Shown one piece after another: positions 26,166 to 35,854 of a DNA stretch of 64,000 bases; the stretch's first letter is position 1; the number at the start of each line of letters is the position of its first letter. The DNA comes from Bacteroidia bacterium (GTDB lineage Bacteria; Bacteroidota; Bacteroidia; Bacteroidales; Paludibacteraceae). The translations under genes and the position numbers were made by a program. The stretch spans positions 1-64,000 of the forward strand of contig JAGKVE010000001.1 of assembly GCA_021152555.1 (NCBI GenBank), written 5' to 3'. The notes under the pieces were generated by a model. The model was not told the DNA's origin and searched no databases. It saw nothing but the letters and a program-made list of their open reading frames with translations.

Positions 26166-26651
26166 TTAGAATTTTAAATCATATTTCACATATTTGGGCT
26201 CGTCATATCTCCATGTATGGGTCACGATGCGTGTCTCTTTGCGTTTCTTGCCCTCTACGGCTACTTTTTCAGAGACATCCACACTAAAAGTTTCCTCATC
26301 TACGGAAACCAGTTGCCCTTTGTACTTTATATTTTGCCCCTTGGAACTTACCATCACTTCAACGTCATGCCCAAGGTTTTTCTCAAACTGCATCTTCGTC
26401 TTGAACGGGTCAGTCAGACTCACACTCCCTACTTCCAGCGAGTAATCAATAACTCCGCCTGAAGGTTGGAGACCATCCAATTTCTCCACCAAATAGCGGT
26501 TCAGTTCCGCGCAGAAGTCCACATCTACGCCCGAAAGGCAGTCAACCTCTACCAATATATCATTCTCCGCAGATATACTCAGCGTTATCAACTCATAGCC
26601 GGTACCTTTCAGGTAGTCCTCTATCCAATTCTGTATTTGATTCTTATCCAT
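26166..26651 (-). CDS. rimP: Ribosome maturation factor RimP
   Basis: 161 residues with the two-domain RimP layout: VEVDCLSGVDVDFCAELNRY and DYSLEVGSVSLTDPFKTKMQ are the N-domain signature region, and the C-domain is a small beta barrel ending in the family-typical WRYDEPKYVKYDL. It assists 30S subunit assembly. It is first in the rimP-nusA-infB operon. The leader contains an inverted repeat at 26666-26691 (GTGAGA...TCTCAC) followed on the - strand by TTTTG, possibly a weak attenuator or only a stable leader stem. Confidence 0.95.
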   Translation of the reverse strand: MDKNQIQNWIEDYLKGTGYELITLSISAENDILVEVDCLSGVDVDFCAELNRYLVEKLDGLQPSGGVIDYSLEVGSVSLTDPFKTKMQFEKNLGHDVEVMVSSKGQNIKYKGQLVSVDEETFSVDVSEKVAVEGKKRKETRIVTHTWRYDEPKYVKYDLKF

Positions 26652-26703
26652 ACTATTTTACAAAAGTGAGAAGGTTTTTCAACCCTCTCACTCATTCACG
26701 ATG

Positions 26704-26735
26704 CAAAAGTACTGCTTTTTTTTGAGATATGCAAA
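26704..26735 (-). promoter_or_regulatory. Promoter of the rimP-nusA-infB operon
   Basis: On the - strand TTTG (26735-26732), a 20-bp spacer and TACTTTTG (26711-26704) precede rimP by 52 nt. The spacer has a long A-tract. Confidence 0.8.
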
Positions 26736-26762
26736 TTTTGCGTCACTTTTTTTATAAAAAAG

Positions 26763-28301
26763 TTATTTTTGCACGCGTTGGCCCGTTATATCATACATCT
26801 CACCGCTCTCCAGCAGGATGAACAAACGGCCGTTGATGATTATCTTACGGTTTTCTACTTTTGGCATTCGGCTATCTGTTTCTTCAAGTCCCTGCTCACC
26901 GGAATAGTCGCCGAGCGTTATATCTACTACGTAGGGGTCATGGTCGGAATAGGAGGTAGCATAATTATCTATACCACACTTAGTTGTGCATATGTGATAT
27001 ATCTGCGCACTCTTGACTTGCTGCGCCATGGAACTATTTGCCAGCGCGTGGTCAATCAGACTGCCCGTACCGCCGTAACAATGACTGTAAGCCTCGGGGT
27101 CGAAACGGAGTAACTGTTCCTCATAGCCGGCATTGATAATCTTGATCATCGGGTCTTCTTCCACTTCGCAGTTAAGGTCGCCCATAACAAGTATATCGGG
27201 GTCTCCGAGGGACTTTTTGAGTGCGTTGAGAAGGTGTTCGGCGTTGGTCTTCCGTTGCTCCTCACCTTGGTCTCCGCCGCCTGTCTTGGCTTTGAAATGG
27301 TTCATACTGAGCACGAACTTTTCGTTGGAACTAATCTCCTGAAAGCCTTGAATACGCATGGTGTTCCGATAGTAGTACTGAGAAGTCGTAGCGGCAGTGT
27401 TCGAACCATAGGGCTTGATTTTGTCCTTGCGGTAGAGGAAACCGGACTTCATGTTATTATCATAACTATCCCACTCAACGTCAATACCGTCGGAGACGGC
27501 TGCATAACGGTTCTCGCCGAGGTATTTGTTGAGGCTGTCCGCAAGCTGTGTGAGCACAAGCGGACATGCCTCTATCTCGCACATTGCGTATATGTCGGCA
27601 TTGATTTTGAGAAACGCCTTGACAATCTTCGCTGTCTTTGCGGCAAAGGTGGCATGGTCATAATTGGCGCGCGTGCTATTATAGTTATCATAATTGATGT
27701 AATAGTTGCGCATATTCTGCCCGCATACGCGCATACGCCCATTGGGCGTGTCACCCGAACCGCCGGGACACATGGTCTCCAACTGAACATTCTTTATCTC
27801 CCATTTTCCACGATTGGTCTCGGTAGAGGTGTAATGGAAACCAAAGACCGTTTTGGAGCCGACATAGGCAGTAGGAACGGTAATGGAGTTATCTTTCCAA
27901 CTCCAAGTTGACTGCCCGTCATTATAGGAAGGAATGGTCAGTTGGTTCCACTCTGCCGTTTCGGGGTCGTCATATTCCGCGCACACCCAAAGTGTCAGTT
28001 CGTCCTCCGGTGTGTCAGCATACCTGTGGGTATGGGAAAAGGCGAAGGTGACGGCGAGTACGTCGCGGAGGTCGGTTGGCGGCGTAAGAAGCCAAGCTGT
28101 AACATTAGAAGTCTTCGTTGAAGCAACGGCACCATACGTGGAATCGAAATACCATACATCGTCATTGCCGAATATGGAGAGTTCATTATACGACTCCTGC
28201 GTAGTAAGCGGCCAAGCGACGTTTATCGGATTACACGCCGCTTGAACACTTATCCACATACCTGCCAACAAGCAGGCACATATACTAATTATTTTTCTCA
28301 T
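26763..28301 (-). CDS. Secreted endonuclease/exonuclease/phosphatase-fold protein
   Basis: 512 residues. A signal peptide (about 1-21, ending VQA) is followed by a beta-rich N-terminal domain (about 25-180; CNPINVAWPL, WLLTPPTDL), as seen in Bacteroidota nuclease-fold proteins, and then a DNase I-like domain (about 190-470). The catalytic motifs are AMCEIEA (metal-binding Glu), LSMNHFKAK, MGDLNCE and TSYSDHDPYV (catalytic Asp-His). The substrate could be nucleic acid or a phosphodiester and cannot be told from motifs. The C-terminus VENRKIIINGRLFILLESGE then MYDITGQRVQK is a short tail of a kind common on secreted Bacteroidales proteins, and is shared with the gene at 28407. Confidence 0.88.
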   Translation of the reverse strand: MRKIISICACLLAGMWISVQAACNPINVAWPLTTQESYNELSIFGNDDVWYFDSTYGAVASTKTSNVTAWLLTPPTDLRDVLAVTFAFSHTHRYADTPEDELTLWVCAEYDDPETAEWNQLTIPSYNDGQSTWSWKDNSITVPTAYVGSKTVFGFHYTSTETNRGKWEIKNVQLETMCPGGSGDTPNGRMRVCGQNMRNYYINYDNYNSTRANYDHATFAAKTAKIVKAFLKINADIYAMCEIEACPLVLTQLADSLNKYLGENRYAAVSDGIDVEWDSYDNNMKSGFLYRKDKIKPYGSNTAATTSQYYYRNTMRIQGFQEISSNEKFVLSMNHFKAKTGGGDQGEEQRKTNAEHLLNALKKSLGDPDILVMGDLNCEVEEDPMIKIINAGYEEQLLRFDPEAYSHCYGGTGSLIDHALANSSMAQQVKSAQIYHICTTKCGIDNYATSYSDHDPYVVDITLGDYSGEQGLEETDSRMPKVENRKIIINGRLFILLESGEMYDITGQRVQK

Positions 28302-28406
28302 GGCAATGAGCGAAACGGTGAAAAAAAGAACTTTTTCATACGTTTTTTAATTAGTTAATCAAGTTAAACAATTGGTTTTGATAAATGGTTATTAATTATT
28401 GATTAT

Positions 28407-31400
28407 TCAATTAATTTTTTCGCCAAGAACATTATACTTCCGTCCGTCCGGCATGATGATGTAAATACGGTCACTTTCCATCACCTTGCGTGCTACGCCT
28501 TCGGCGTCGGTATTGTCAATAGCCTGACTGTTCGGTTTGTACTGCGCGGTTACAGTGATATCTTCTGTGATGTTGTCAAAGGCCTTGTCCCAACCAGTGA
28601 AGGTATATCCTTCGCGTGTAGGAGCGGTCGGAGCAGTTGCCGATTCGCCGTATACCACTTCCTCAGTCTTCAGTTCCTTGCCGTTCCAATCGACGAAGGT
28701 GACGGTGTACGAACGTTTCGAGGCTTTGAAGGTTGCCGTATAAACAGCGTCATCAGTTACCTTCTCTATGGCCGGCGTCCAGCCGGTAAATTTATAGGAG
28801 TATTCTGCCGTAGATGATTTCTTCGGCGTCACAGAGCACTCCGGCGTGGAACCGTAGCCCCATTGGTTGGCCTCGATGAACGAACCGTTCTCATTGAGGA
28901 ACGTAATCGTGTACTGGTCTGCCTCGAAATTAGCGGTCAGGGTGATGTCGGCAGTCATATATACATCGCGCGACTTATTGGTATTACCGTCCGACCAGCC
29001 GTTGAAATGGTAGTGTTCGTTCGGAGTAGCAATACATTCTACAGGAGTGCCGTACTTGCATACGCTATCCGTGAAGTTGACCGTTCCGCCCTCAGTAGCA
29101 ATGAGTTTGAGGTTCAGACGTTTCAGGTTGATGAGTGCCATCAGCACCGCATCAGCGTCTGGGACGGTATATATACGCGGGTTATCCGTATTGCCATCCG
29201 ACCACCGGATGAATTCGGAACCCTCTGATGGGGTAGCAGTCAGAATAATCTGGTCACCTACGTAATAAGCTCCCGTGCCGGAAACACTTCCGTCTCCATC
29301 ACTCGCCGGATCCATATACACAGTAACGGTATATGTGGGTGTAGACCCTGCCTCCCCAAAGGTCGCATTGATGGTCTTGTCCTCTTCAATGGTGAAGATG
29401 TTCTGAACTGTCTTCACGCCGTCTGACCAGCCTGTGAAACGATAATGGGCATTAGGCTTTGCCTTAAGGCTTACTTGCGTACCATACGCGATAGTATAGA
29501 CATTGCCTACTTTCTCAATATAATCTCCCGTGAATTCGATTGAGCCGTTTTCAGGTGTTTCTATAGTCAGAGTACATATCGGCTTAAAGACGGCAGTCAG
29601 CGTGGTGTCGCTTGTCAGTTCTACATAACGATACTTGTCCTTGCTGCCATCCGACCACTCATAGAAGGTATAGCCGCTTTCGGCTTTTGCGAAAATACCC
29701 GTGCCATTACCTTCCTCGAACTTATCCGAGAACGTTTCGCCCCAGTTCGAATCATCCATAGATACTTGTCCGTTTTCACCCGCATTGATGGTTATCGTGT
29801 ATTCGGGAATGCGCTCGAAGATGGCAGTCAGGTTATAATCGCTGTTCATCGTCAGAGTGCGGTACGGTTCCTTTACGCCGTCAGACCATTTCACGAAGCG
29901 GTAATGGTCATTTGATTTGGTGGATACTTCTATTTCAAAGCCCTTCGGATAATTGCCGCTAAGTCCTTCCGGCCATATATAACCGCCCTCCGTACTGCTC
30001 AGCTTGATTGAGAACGTTTCTCCGTTGAATACCTGCGCAGATGTATGGTAAGAATTACCTATAAGGTTATATTGTCCCGGAGAATACTCATTATACGCAA
30101 TGAGTTGTATAATATACAATCCTTCTTCGTTCACAGTGTAATCGAGACTGTTTTCTGTGGTGATAAATTCATCGAGGGGCGTGTATAAGCCACCCGTTTC
30201 TTGCTTAAATATGCCTGCGGACACTGTAGGTATGGATTTTTCCCATGAGAAATGTAACGTATACCCCGTTGCAGACCCCTTGAGATTGTATATCCACTCC
30301 CGGGATACTTTTGTTACCTCTATTTCGCTACCCTCTTCATATTGGCCGGCGGGTGTATCATCTGCCGGATAGAGAGGACGAACATACCATTTGTAAGTTC
30401 CGTTCATAGGAACAGTATATTGGTAACTATTGGTTGTCACTACCTCTTGTTTGAGAGGGCTCCCATTGTAGACAATCGCCACTTCATAATGCAGTGTGGG
30501 GTCGCTGCTCTCCCAACTGAGGTTCAGCGTAATAGTATCCTCTGTCTCTAATTTCAGGTTCGATAGCACAACCGTACCCTTCTGCAGCGTTACTGTCGAA
30601 GAGGCCTTCTCTTCCGCCAAGTAAACGGGGCTCAAAGGAGTAACACCCCATTTGATAACCTTGCCGTCATATGAAGCAGGTACGGCATAGTAGAACTCTG
30701 TCGTGCCATACGCATATTGGGTTGTCAAAGTGTTATCCAATTCATCGTATATTTTTATACCATACGTTTGCGAGATATCCTTTACTTCCCATGAGAACTT
30801 CACTTGTCCTTCTTTGGCAACCGCCGTCAGACTACCCGGGATAATTCTTCTATCTAACGCCACAGCATCGCAGGCAACACCGTGTATGCCATTCTGGAAT
30901 TGCATACAGGTGTCTCCAACTATGGTGCAATTATAATTACCATCATTCGTCTTGCAAAGGAAGTTGAGTGCCGGTTCGGTGGTCGTAAACGTATGGCTGA
31001 ACCAACCGTTTCCTTCGTCCGTCGGGGTTACGTACTCATAATTCTTGGTATTACTATTGTACGCCGCGAATAATATGGTTGACGTAAGTATATTCGGTTC
31101 GTCTTCGTGAACAAGAACACGTACCGTCACATCACGTACGGCTACTGTTGCCAACTCAAACGAAGACTGAGCATATCCATAACGGTCATTCTTTCCGTAC
31201 GCATTTACATAATATATATAAGTACCCGCCTGCGTGAGCACGAACGTACGCGCGTTTGTAATGGCATTCACTTCCTTAGAAAGTACCATATCATCACTCG
31301 GGTTATAGACTTCCACGTAATATTTATTAGCATCCGAAGCCTCCGGTGCATCCCATGAGATGGTATATGTTCCATCACTATTAGGAGTCGCTTGCAGGTT

Positions 31401-34115
31401 CTTCGGAATATACGGCGAAGGCTGTATTACTACGGGCTCCGACGCATAAACCCAAGTTTCTTCAGAATAATAACCGTTTTTCGAATAAGGCGTTACACTC
31501 CACCCCCATGTGGCTACCGTGTCGTTGGATACATTTATTGTATATTGCTTTTTATCAGAGTATGCATAATTGATTGGTTCACCCTGGGCATTATATGTAT
31601 ATACAATATACTCCGGTGCGTCTTGTGCGGCTTCCCATGCCAAAATCAACTGTCCGTTCTTTGCCTCCGCCTGCAGGTTATATGGGCATAAATCACTGCC
31701 GTTATAATCGGGGTCTATATCACTCAAGAAGAGCTTCCCGGCCTGATTTTTATTGGCAATCAAAATAGCGTCACTGTTGATTTCCGATTTATACGCAATC
31801 TCTTCCGTTGCCTTTTCTTCCGTCAGGGCGTTAATAAGGCTGACATTTATCTTTTCCTTGGTTACGCTGATTGTCGTGCTGTACCAGCGGTTTGAATCCA
31901 AAGTCAGCGGAGCTACTTGTTTGGCGAAGCCCGGATAGTTCCATAGCAACGCATAGCCCTCCGTGCTGCTCAGTCCTGCGTTCTGCGGTATATAGATATT
32001 CAGTTTGATATCTTTCGGCGAAACAGTGGACGTAGAGAAGGTTGTCCAAGCATAGCCTAAGGAGTTATCTTCCGCATCACGGGAATCAATTGTTACATAA
32101 TACTCGTAACCCGTCGCAAGCACTTCAGTTTTGTAAGAGGCTTCGGTAAGAGTCGAATTCGCCATCCAGTCATAATCGCTTCTCCTGATATAGAAATAGT
32201 AGTGGTTCGGGGCACTTTGCGTCTTCCATGTGATGGTATAGGTGCCGTCCATATTGGGCGTTACCAACAAATTCGAAGGAACATACGCATTGCCGCCTAC
32301 CGTGAACGGACCGCCTTGGACGGATTGATAGTTGCCCCAGCGATCCATATATGTTATTTTCCATGCAGAGAATTCAGTCGCTTGGGATACATTAAATTTG
32401 GCTTCTACCACATAATGGAGTTTATCTACCTCTCCCACTACTGAACCCACATTCACATCATAGCCATTTTCATGGGGGTAATACACATTGTAGGTATCGT
32501 TTGTCGGGTTCTTCACATCCCATTCGAAGCGCACGCTGTCGCCCGTCAGAGGAGTGACTTTCAGATTGTACGGACGGTAGTCAAAATCCTCTGCCTTGCA
32601 TTCTTCATCCCATGACATATAATGCCATGAATCCGTCGAAGATTTTACTATAGCGCAAAACTCCGAATACCCCAATTCTCCCGAACTATATGTTTGATGT
32701 ACACCTGTTGCCGCAGGATTCGGCTTGTTCATCACGAAGAAATCGTACATGTAGTCATTCGGGTTGAACGTGATGCTGAATTTTCTGCCTCCGAGAGATT
32801 TCATCTTCTCAATATGGTTGGTTGCATCATGGTCAGCCTTCCAACTAATCCAGAGTCCTTCGCTGATATCCATACCGCATTCCGAGGGAACGAGTACCGT
32901 GACCTTGGCAGAACTCAGCGGCGCCAAGTCAATGTTTTGAACCAACGTGGCCACCCCCATCTGCAAGTCCGTATTATCTACACTAGCTACGGAAATCGTG
33001 TAATCACCTTTGGCAGGAAGAAAATCTGTTAAGTAGTTGGTTTCGGTTGTCTCTTCATTGTAAGCTATTACACTGCCGTCCGGAGCAGTTACACTCACGC
33101 GGTATTTCGTTGCACCGATTACAGCATCCCAACTGATTTGCATTTTGCGGTCAACCAGCACAGCTTTTACATTCTTCGGCTCATCCGGATTAGGATTAAC
33201 TCCGCAGAAATCCGTACTGGACGGCAAATTAGCAAGCACTTGTCCGTCAGACATATAATATCCAAACGGATGATAGAACAAGCCTTTACCGTTAGGTGCC
33301 CATATGTTAATGGCATTTTCAGATGTGTAGGAACCACTCACCCATGTTATCGTAACGTCACCTCCGTAATAAGGCACTTGCAGGGTTTTGGGGCTCTCGC
33401 CGTATTCGCAACGGAAATACATCTCATGCGAACCTTCGGTAATTTTCAACTGTCCGCCTCCGTCCCAACCATCATTAGGGGAGTCTTCCATTTTCAAGGT
33501 ATAGTGGCAAGTCGCGCATTGGTCGTAATGGTTCTTCCAATAGGCAATCTCATAGAAATACACGCCGGCTGTCGGGTATGACACATTCGCTTCTCCTGCA
33601 TAACCCGCAGAGATATTTGCCTCATTGCCGCCGATATGAATCCACGCATTGGTATCTCCGCTCTGGTTCGCAAAATCGAACTTGCCCTCATCGGTCAGCT
33701 GAATCGGTTTCGCCTGAATACCACTGGCCCAGTCCACTTGGACGGCGTACCAGCCGGCATACGTGTCATCATAAGCGCCGAGGTCGCCAAAGTTAGCACA
33801 TTTACCGGGGTCGGTTGACCAATTATTAAACGAACCTGTCAGCACAACCTGATTGCAGGGAGTTACGTCAAAATAGAAACAGAGCACTAGTTTGGACACA
33901 TCATAACCAAAAGTGGTTTCCAAATATTCCACGGTAGGCGTATTTGCCGGCGCTTTGCGGGGACGGCTGATTTGTGCCGGGGCCTGCTCCACACGCTCCT
34001 TTTGCACCTTTTTCTGCTGCAACGCTGTCCTTTGCTGCAATGCATTTCCTTGTGCTACGGTTGTTGCGCTAAAGCCAACAACTACTGCAAATAACAAAAA
34101 GAAAATCTTTTTCAT
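28407..34115 (-). CDS. Large secreted multidomain protein (FnIII and InlB-type repeats)
   Basis: 1902 residues. A signal peptide (about 1-21, ending TTVAQ) and an Arg/Gln-rich stretch precede an N-terminal domain containing VVLTGSFNNWS, the carbohydrate-binding (E-set/CBM48-like) signature. At least eight fibronectin type III-like modules follow (YRVSVTAPDGS, PNSDGTYTISWDAPEASD, KYYVEVYNP), alternating with beta domains. The last third is a series of bacterial/InlB B-type repeats (FVKWSDGVKEPYRTLT, EWSDGSKDKYRYVEL, GWSDGVKTVQNIFTI, then APTREGYTFTGWDKAF). The tail is ARKVMESDRIYIIMPDGRKY then NVLGEKIN. It is probably a surface or extracellular binding protein, perhaps for glycans (inference). 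It carries its own promoter; a 105-nt spacer, A+T-rich and without a clear promoter, separates it from the nuclease-fold gene, so they may be co-transcribed. Confidence 0.85.
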   Translation of the reverse strand: MKKIFFLLFAVVVGFSATTVAQGNALQQRTALQQKKVQKERVEQAPAQISRPRKAPANTPTVEYLETTFGYDVSKLVLCFYFDVTPCNQVVLTGSFNNWSTDPGKCANFGDLGAYDDTYAGWYAVQVDWASGIQAKPIQLTDEGKFDFANQSGDTNAWIHIGGNEANISAGYAGEANVSYPTAGVYFYEIAYWKNHYDQCATCHYTLKMEDSPNDGWDGGGQLKITEGSHEMYFRCEYGESPKTLQVPYYGGDVTITWVSGSYTSENAINIWAPNGKGLFYHPFGYYMSDGQVLANLPSSTDFCGVNPNPDEPKNVKAVLVDRKMQISWDAVIGATKYRVSVTAPDGSVIAYNEETTETNYLTDFLPAKGDYTISVASVDNTDLQMGVATLVQNIDLAPLSSAKVTVLVPSECGMDISEGLWISWKADHDATNHIEKMKSLGGRKFSITFNPNDYMYDFFVMNKPNPAATGVHQTYSSGELGYSEFCAIVKSSTDSWHYMSWDEECKAEDFDYRPYNLKVTPLTGDSVRFEWDVKNPTNDTYNVYYPHENGYDVNVGSVVGEVDKLHYVVEAKFNVSQATEFSAWKITYMDRWGNYQSVQGGPFTVGGNAYVPSNLLVTPNMDGTYTITWKTQSAPNHYYFYIRRSDYDWMANSTLTEASYKTEVLATGYEYYVTIDSRDAEDNSLGYAWTTFSTSTVSPKDIKLNIYIPQNAGLSSTEGYALLWNYPGFAKQVAPLTLDSNRWYSTTISVTKEKINVSLINALTEEKATEEIAYKSEINSDAILIANKNQAGKLFLSDIDPDYNGSDLCPYNLQAEAKNGQLILAWEAAQDAPEYIVYTYNAQGEPINYAYSDKKQYTINVSNDTVATWGWSVTPYSKNGYYSEETWVYASEPVVIQPSPYIPKNLQATPNSDGTYTISWDAPEASDANKYYVEVYNPSDDMVLSKEVNAITNARTFVLTQAGTYIYYVNAYGKNDRYGYAQSSFELATVAVRDVTVRVLVHEDEPNILTSTILFAAYNSNTKNYEYVTPTDEGNGWFSHTFTTTEPALNFLCKTNDGNYNCTIVGDTCMQFQNGIHGVACDAVALDRRIIPGSLTAVAKEGQVKFSWEVKDISQTYGIKIYDELDNTLTTQYAYGTTEFYYAVPASYDGKVIKWGVTPLSPVYLAEEKASSTVTLQKGTVVLSNLKLETEDTITLNLSWESSDPTLHYEVAIVYNGSPLKQEVVTTNSYQYTVPMNGTYKWYVRPLYPADDTPAGQYEEGSEIEVTKVSREWIYNLKGSATGYTLHFSWEKSIPTVSAGIFKQETGGLYTPLDEFITTENSLDYTVNEEGLYIIQLIAYNEYSPGQYNLIGNSYHTSAQVFNGETFSIKLSSTEGGYIWPEGLSGNYPKGFEIEVSTKSNDHYRFVKWSDGVKEPYRTLTMNSDYNLTAIFERIPEYTITINAGENGQVSMDDSNWGETFSDKFEEGNGTGIFAKAESGYTFYEWSDGSKDKYRYVELTSDTTLTAVFKPICTLTIETPENGSIEFTGDYIEKVGNVYTIAYGTQVSLKAKPNAHYRFTGWSDGVKTVQNIFTIEEDKTINATFGEAGSTPTYTVTVYMDPASDGDGSVSGTGAYYVGDQIILTATPSEGSEFIRWSDGNTDNPRIYTVPDADAVLMALINLKRLNLKLIATEGGTVNFTDSVCKYGTPVECIATPNEHYHFNGWSDGNTNKSRDVYMTADITLTANFEADQYTITFLNENGSFIEANQWGYGSTPECSVTPKKSSTAEYSYKFTGWTPAIEKVTDDAVYTATFKASKRSYTVTFVDWNGKELKTEEVVYGESATAPTAPTREGYTFTGWDKAFDNITEDITVTAQYKPNSQAIDNTDAEGVARKVMESDRIYIIMPDGRKYNVLGEKIN

Positions 34116-34173
34116 ATACTATTTATTTTGAAATTAATATCGTATTTTTTACAAAAACATACCAATTCGGCGG

Positions 34174-34205
34174 CAAAGTTACTATAAAAATTGCATATAT
34201 GCAAG
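34174..34205 (-). promoter_or_regulatory. Promoter of the 1902-residue protein gene
   Basis: On the - strand CTTG (34205-34202), a 20-bp spacer and TAACTTTG (34181-34174) give a leader of about 50 nt. Confidence 0.75.
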
Positions 34206-34290
34206 TTTTAATTCATTTTTTTGCAAAATTGTTATACTTTTTACCTTTTCTGGGTCAAAACGAGAGAGATCCTGTCGAAAAACAACCGGA

Positions 34291-34722
34291 CCGGAAAATC
34301 CGGAAGAGCCCCCCAGCCCCCTGAAGGGGGAGGAGGATGGGTGATTGGTGAATGATGGAATGATGGAATGATGGAATGATGGAATTATGATTGACAAAAG
34401 TCAAAAGGGATAACAAAAAGTATATTATATATTAATATATAATATAGTAAAAGCGTAAAAAGTGCCCAAAAAGGGCAAGTATGTTATGGTTATCCTATGG
34501 GTATGTTATGGTTATCCTATGGTATTGGGTCGAAAACGGGTCGAAAACGGATCGAGAGAAGCCTAACCCCGGCCCTTCCCTAAAAGGAAGGGAGAAAGGG
34601 GCGGAGAATTGAAAATTGAGAATTGAAAATTGAGAATTGAGAATTCTTAGCCCCGAGGGGCACGATTATTTTCGACAAGCGAAAATCTTGAGAATTGAGA
34701 ATTGAGAATTGAGAATTGAGAA
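34291..34722. repeat. Repeat-only intergenic block upstream of galE's end
   Basis: About 430 bp without a credible gene, made almost entirely of repeats. In order: hairpin CCGGA-AAA-TCCGG (34291-34303); CCCCC-TGAA-GGGGG (34317-34330); four AATGATGG octamers (34351-34382); an A+T-rich TATTATATATTAATATATAA-like stretch; a perfect 22-bp tandem duplication (34479-34500 and 34501-34522) with an 11-bp sub-period; GGGTCGAAAAC twice (34527-34548); CCCTTCC-CTAAAA-GGAAGGG (34573-34592); heptamers GAATTGA/GAAAATT; GCCCC-GA-GGGGC (34650-34661); ATTTTCG-ACAAG-CGAAAAT (34668-34686); and five more heptamers running to the galE stop. Confidence 0.9.
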
Positions 34723-35811
34723 TTAGTAGCCGTTAGGGTTGTTGCGCTGCCAGTTCCATGAATCGCGGCACATATCGTCGAGGTCGAATTGCGCCTTCCA
34801 TCCAAGTTCGAGTTCTGCTTTTTTCGGATTGCAGTAACAGGTTGCGATGTCTCCTGCGCGGCGTGGCATGATGGCGTAGGGGATAGGCACCTTATTGACG
34901 CGCTCGAAGGCCTTGACCACATCAAGGACAGAGTAGCCGTGTCCGGTACCGATATTGTAAACAGCGAGGCCTTGTTTGCGTTCGATAGCCTGCAATGCGG
35001 CAACGTGCGCCCTTGCGAGATCCACTACGTGGATATAATCGCGCACGCCGGTTCCGTCATGTGTCGGGTAGTCGTTTCCGAAGACGCCGAGTTTCTCCCG
35101 TTTTCCGACAGCGACCTGGGTGATATACGGCATGAGGTTGTTGGGTATTCCGTTGGGGTTCTCTCCAATCCGTCCGGAGGGGTGAGCGCCGATAGGATTG
35201 AAGTAACGCAGCAGCACCACATTCCACTCATTATCAGCCTTTTGTACGTCAGTCAGGACTTGTTCAAGCATAGACTTTGTTTGTCCGTATGGGTTGGTAC
35301 ATTGCCCCTTAGGACAGTTCTCTGTAATAGGAATCTCATTCGGGTCGCCATAGACGGTGGCGGAAGAAGAGAAAATGATATTCTTGCATCCATGCCGGCG
35401 CAGCACGTCGAGAAGGACGAATGTGCCGTTCATGTTGTTCTCGTAGTACTCCAGGGGTTTGGCGACGGATTCGCCGACCGCCTTGAGCCCGGCAAAATGA
35501 ATACAGGCATCAAATCCATTTACGACTTGACCATTTACGATTTTTTCATTTTGACGGAAGATATTTTCCAATGCTTCGCGGTCACGTATGTCAGCCTGGA
35601 CGAAGGGAATTGAGAATTGAGAATTGAGAGTTGAGAATTGAGAATTGAGAGTTGAGAATTGAGAATTGAGGATTTCTTCCACGCGATGAAGGGCCTCCGC
35701 TTTCGCATTATAAAGGTTATCCACAACAAGGGCGGTATGCCCCGCCTTGTACAACTCAATCAAGGTATGAGAACCTATAAATCCGGCTCCGCCGGTTACA
35801 AGAATATTCAT
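34723..35811 (-). CDS. galE: UDP-glucose 4-epimerase
   Basis: 362 residues; the family is usually about 340. It interconverts UDP-glucose and UDP-galactose. The NAD-binding VTGGAGFIGSH is near the N-terminus, and SSSATVYGDPNEIP and the catalytic YGQTK are clear. The excess length is explained by residues 48-68, nine heptamers encoding LNSQFST-type peptides between the dinucleotide-binding half and the PFVQADIRD motif. A second short repeat-like patch encodes EKIVNGQVVNG (about 89-98), before DACIHFAGLKAVGES. The product may supply UDP-galactose to the surface-glycan genes (inference). It is divergent from the DHH phosphoesterase, with back-to-back promoters. Confidence 0.95.
   Translation of the reverse strand: MNILVTGGAGFIGSHTLIELYKAGHTALVVDNLYNAKAEALHRVEEILNSQFSTLNSQFSTLNSQFSIPFVQADIRDREALENIFRQNEKIVNGQVVNGFDACIHFAGLKAVGESVAKPLEYYENNMNGTFVLLDVLRRHGCKNIIFSSSATVYGDPNEIPITENCPKGQCTNPYGQTKSMLEQVLTDVQKADNEWNVVLLRYFNPIGAHPSGRIGENPNGIPNNLMPYITQVAVGKREKLGVFGNDYPTHDGTGVRDYIHVVDLARAHVAALQAIERKQGLAVYNIGTGHGYSVLDVVKAFERVNKVPIPYAIMPRRAGDIATCYCNPKKAELELGWKAQFDLDDMCRDSWNWQRNNPNGY
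35607..35669 (-). repeat. Nine-unit heptamer array inside galE
   Basis: Nine perfect-register 7-bp units, GAATTGA (a) or GAGTTGA (b) on the + strand, in the order aaabaabaa, make 63 bp or 21 codons. The number is a multiple of three, so the frame is kept; any other change by one or two units would break galE. Confidence 0.97.
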
Positions 35812-35854
35812 GAATCACTGATACTATTAAATACGGATTAATCAAATTATGCTG

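Noticed and set aside
26666..26691. Transcription attenuator or riboswitch in the rimP leader
   Set aside because: There is an inverted repeat, but only four T residues follow it and no alternative pairing is evident. Kept only as a remark in the rimP entry.
34182..34397. Small - strand frame starting MSIIIPSFHHSII
   Set aside because: It is only the translation of AATGATGG octamers and a neighbouring C-rich hairpin.
35607..35669. CRISPR array, considered for the regular repeats here and at 1622
   Set aside because: Units are 7 bp with no unique spacers, and no cas gene is present.
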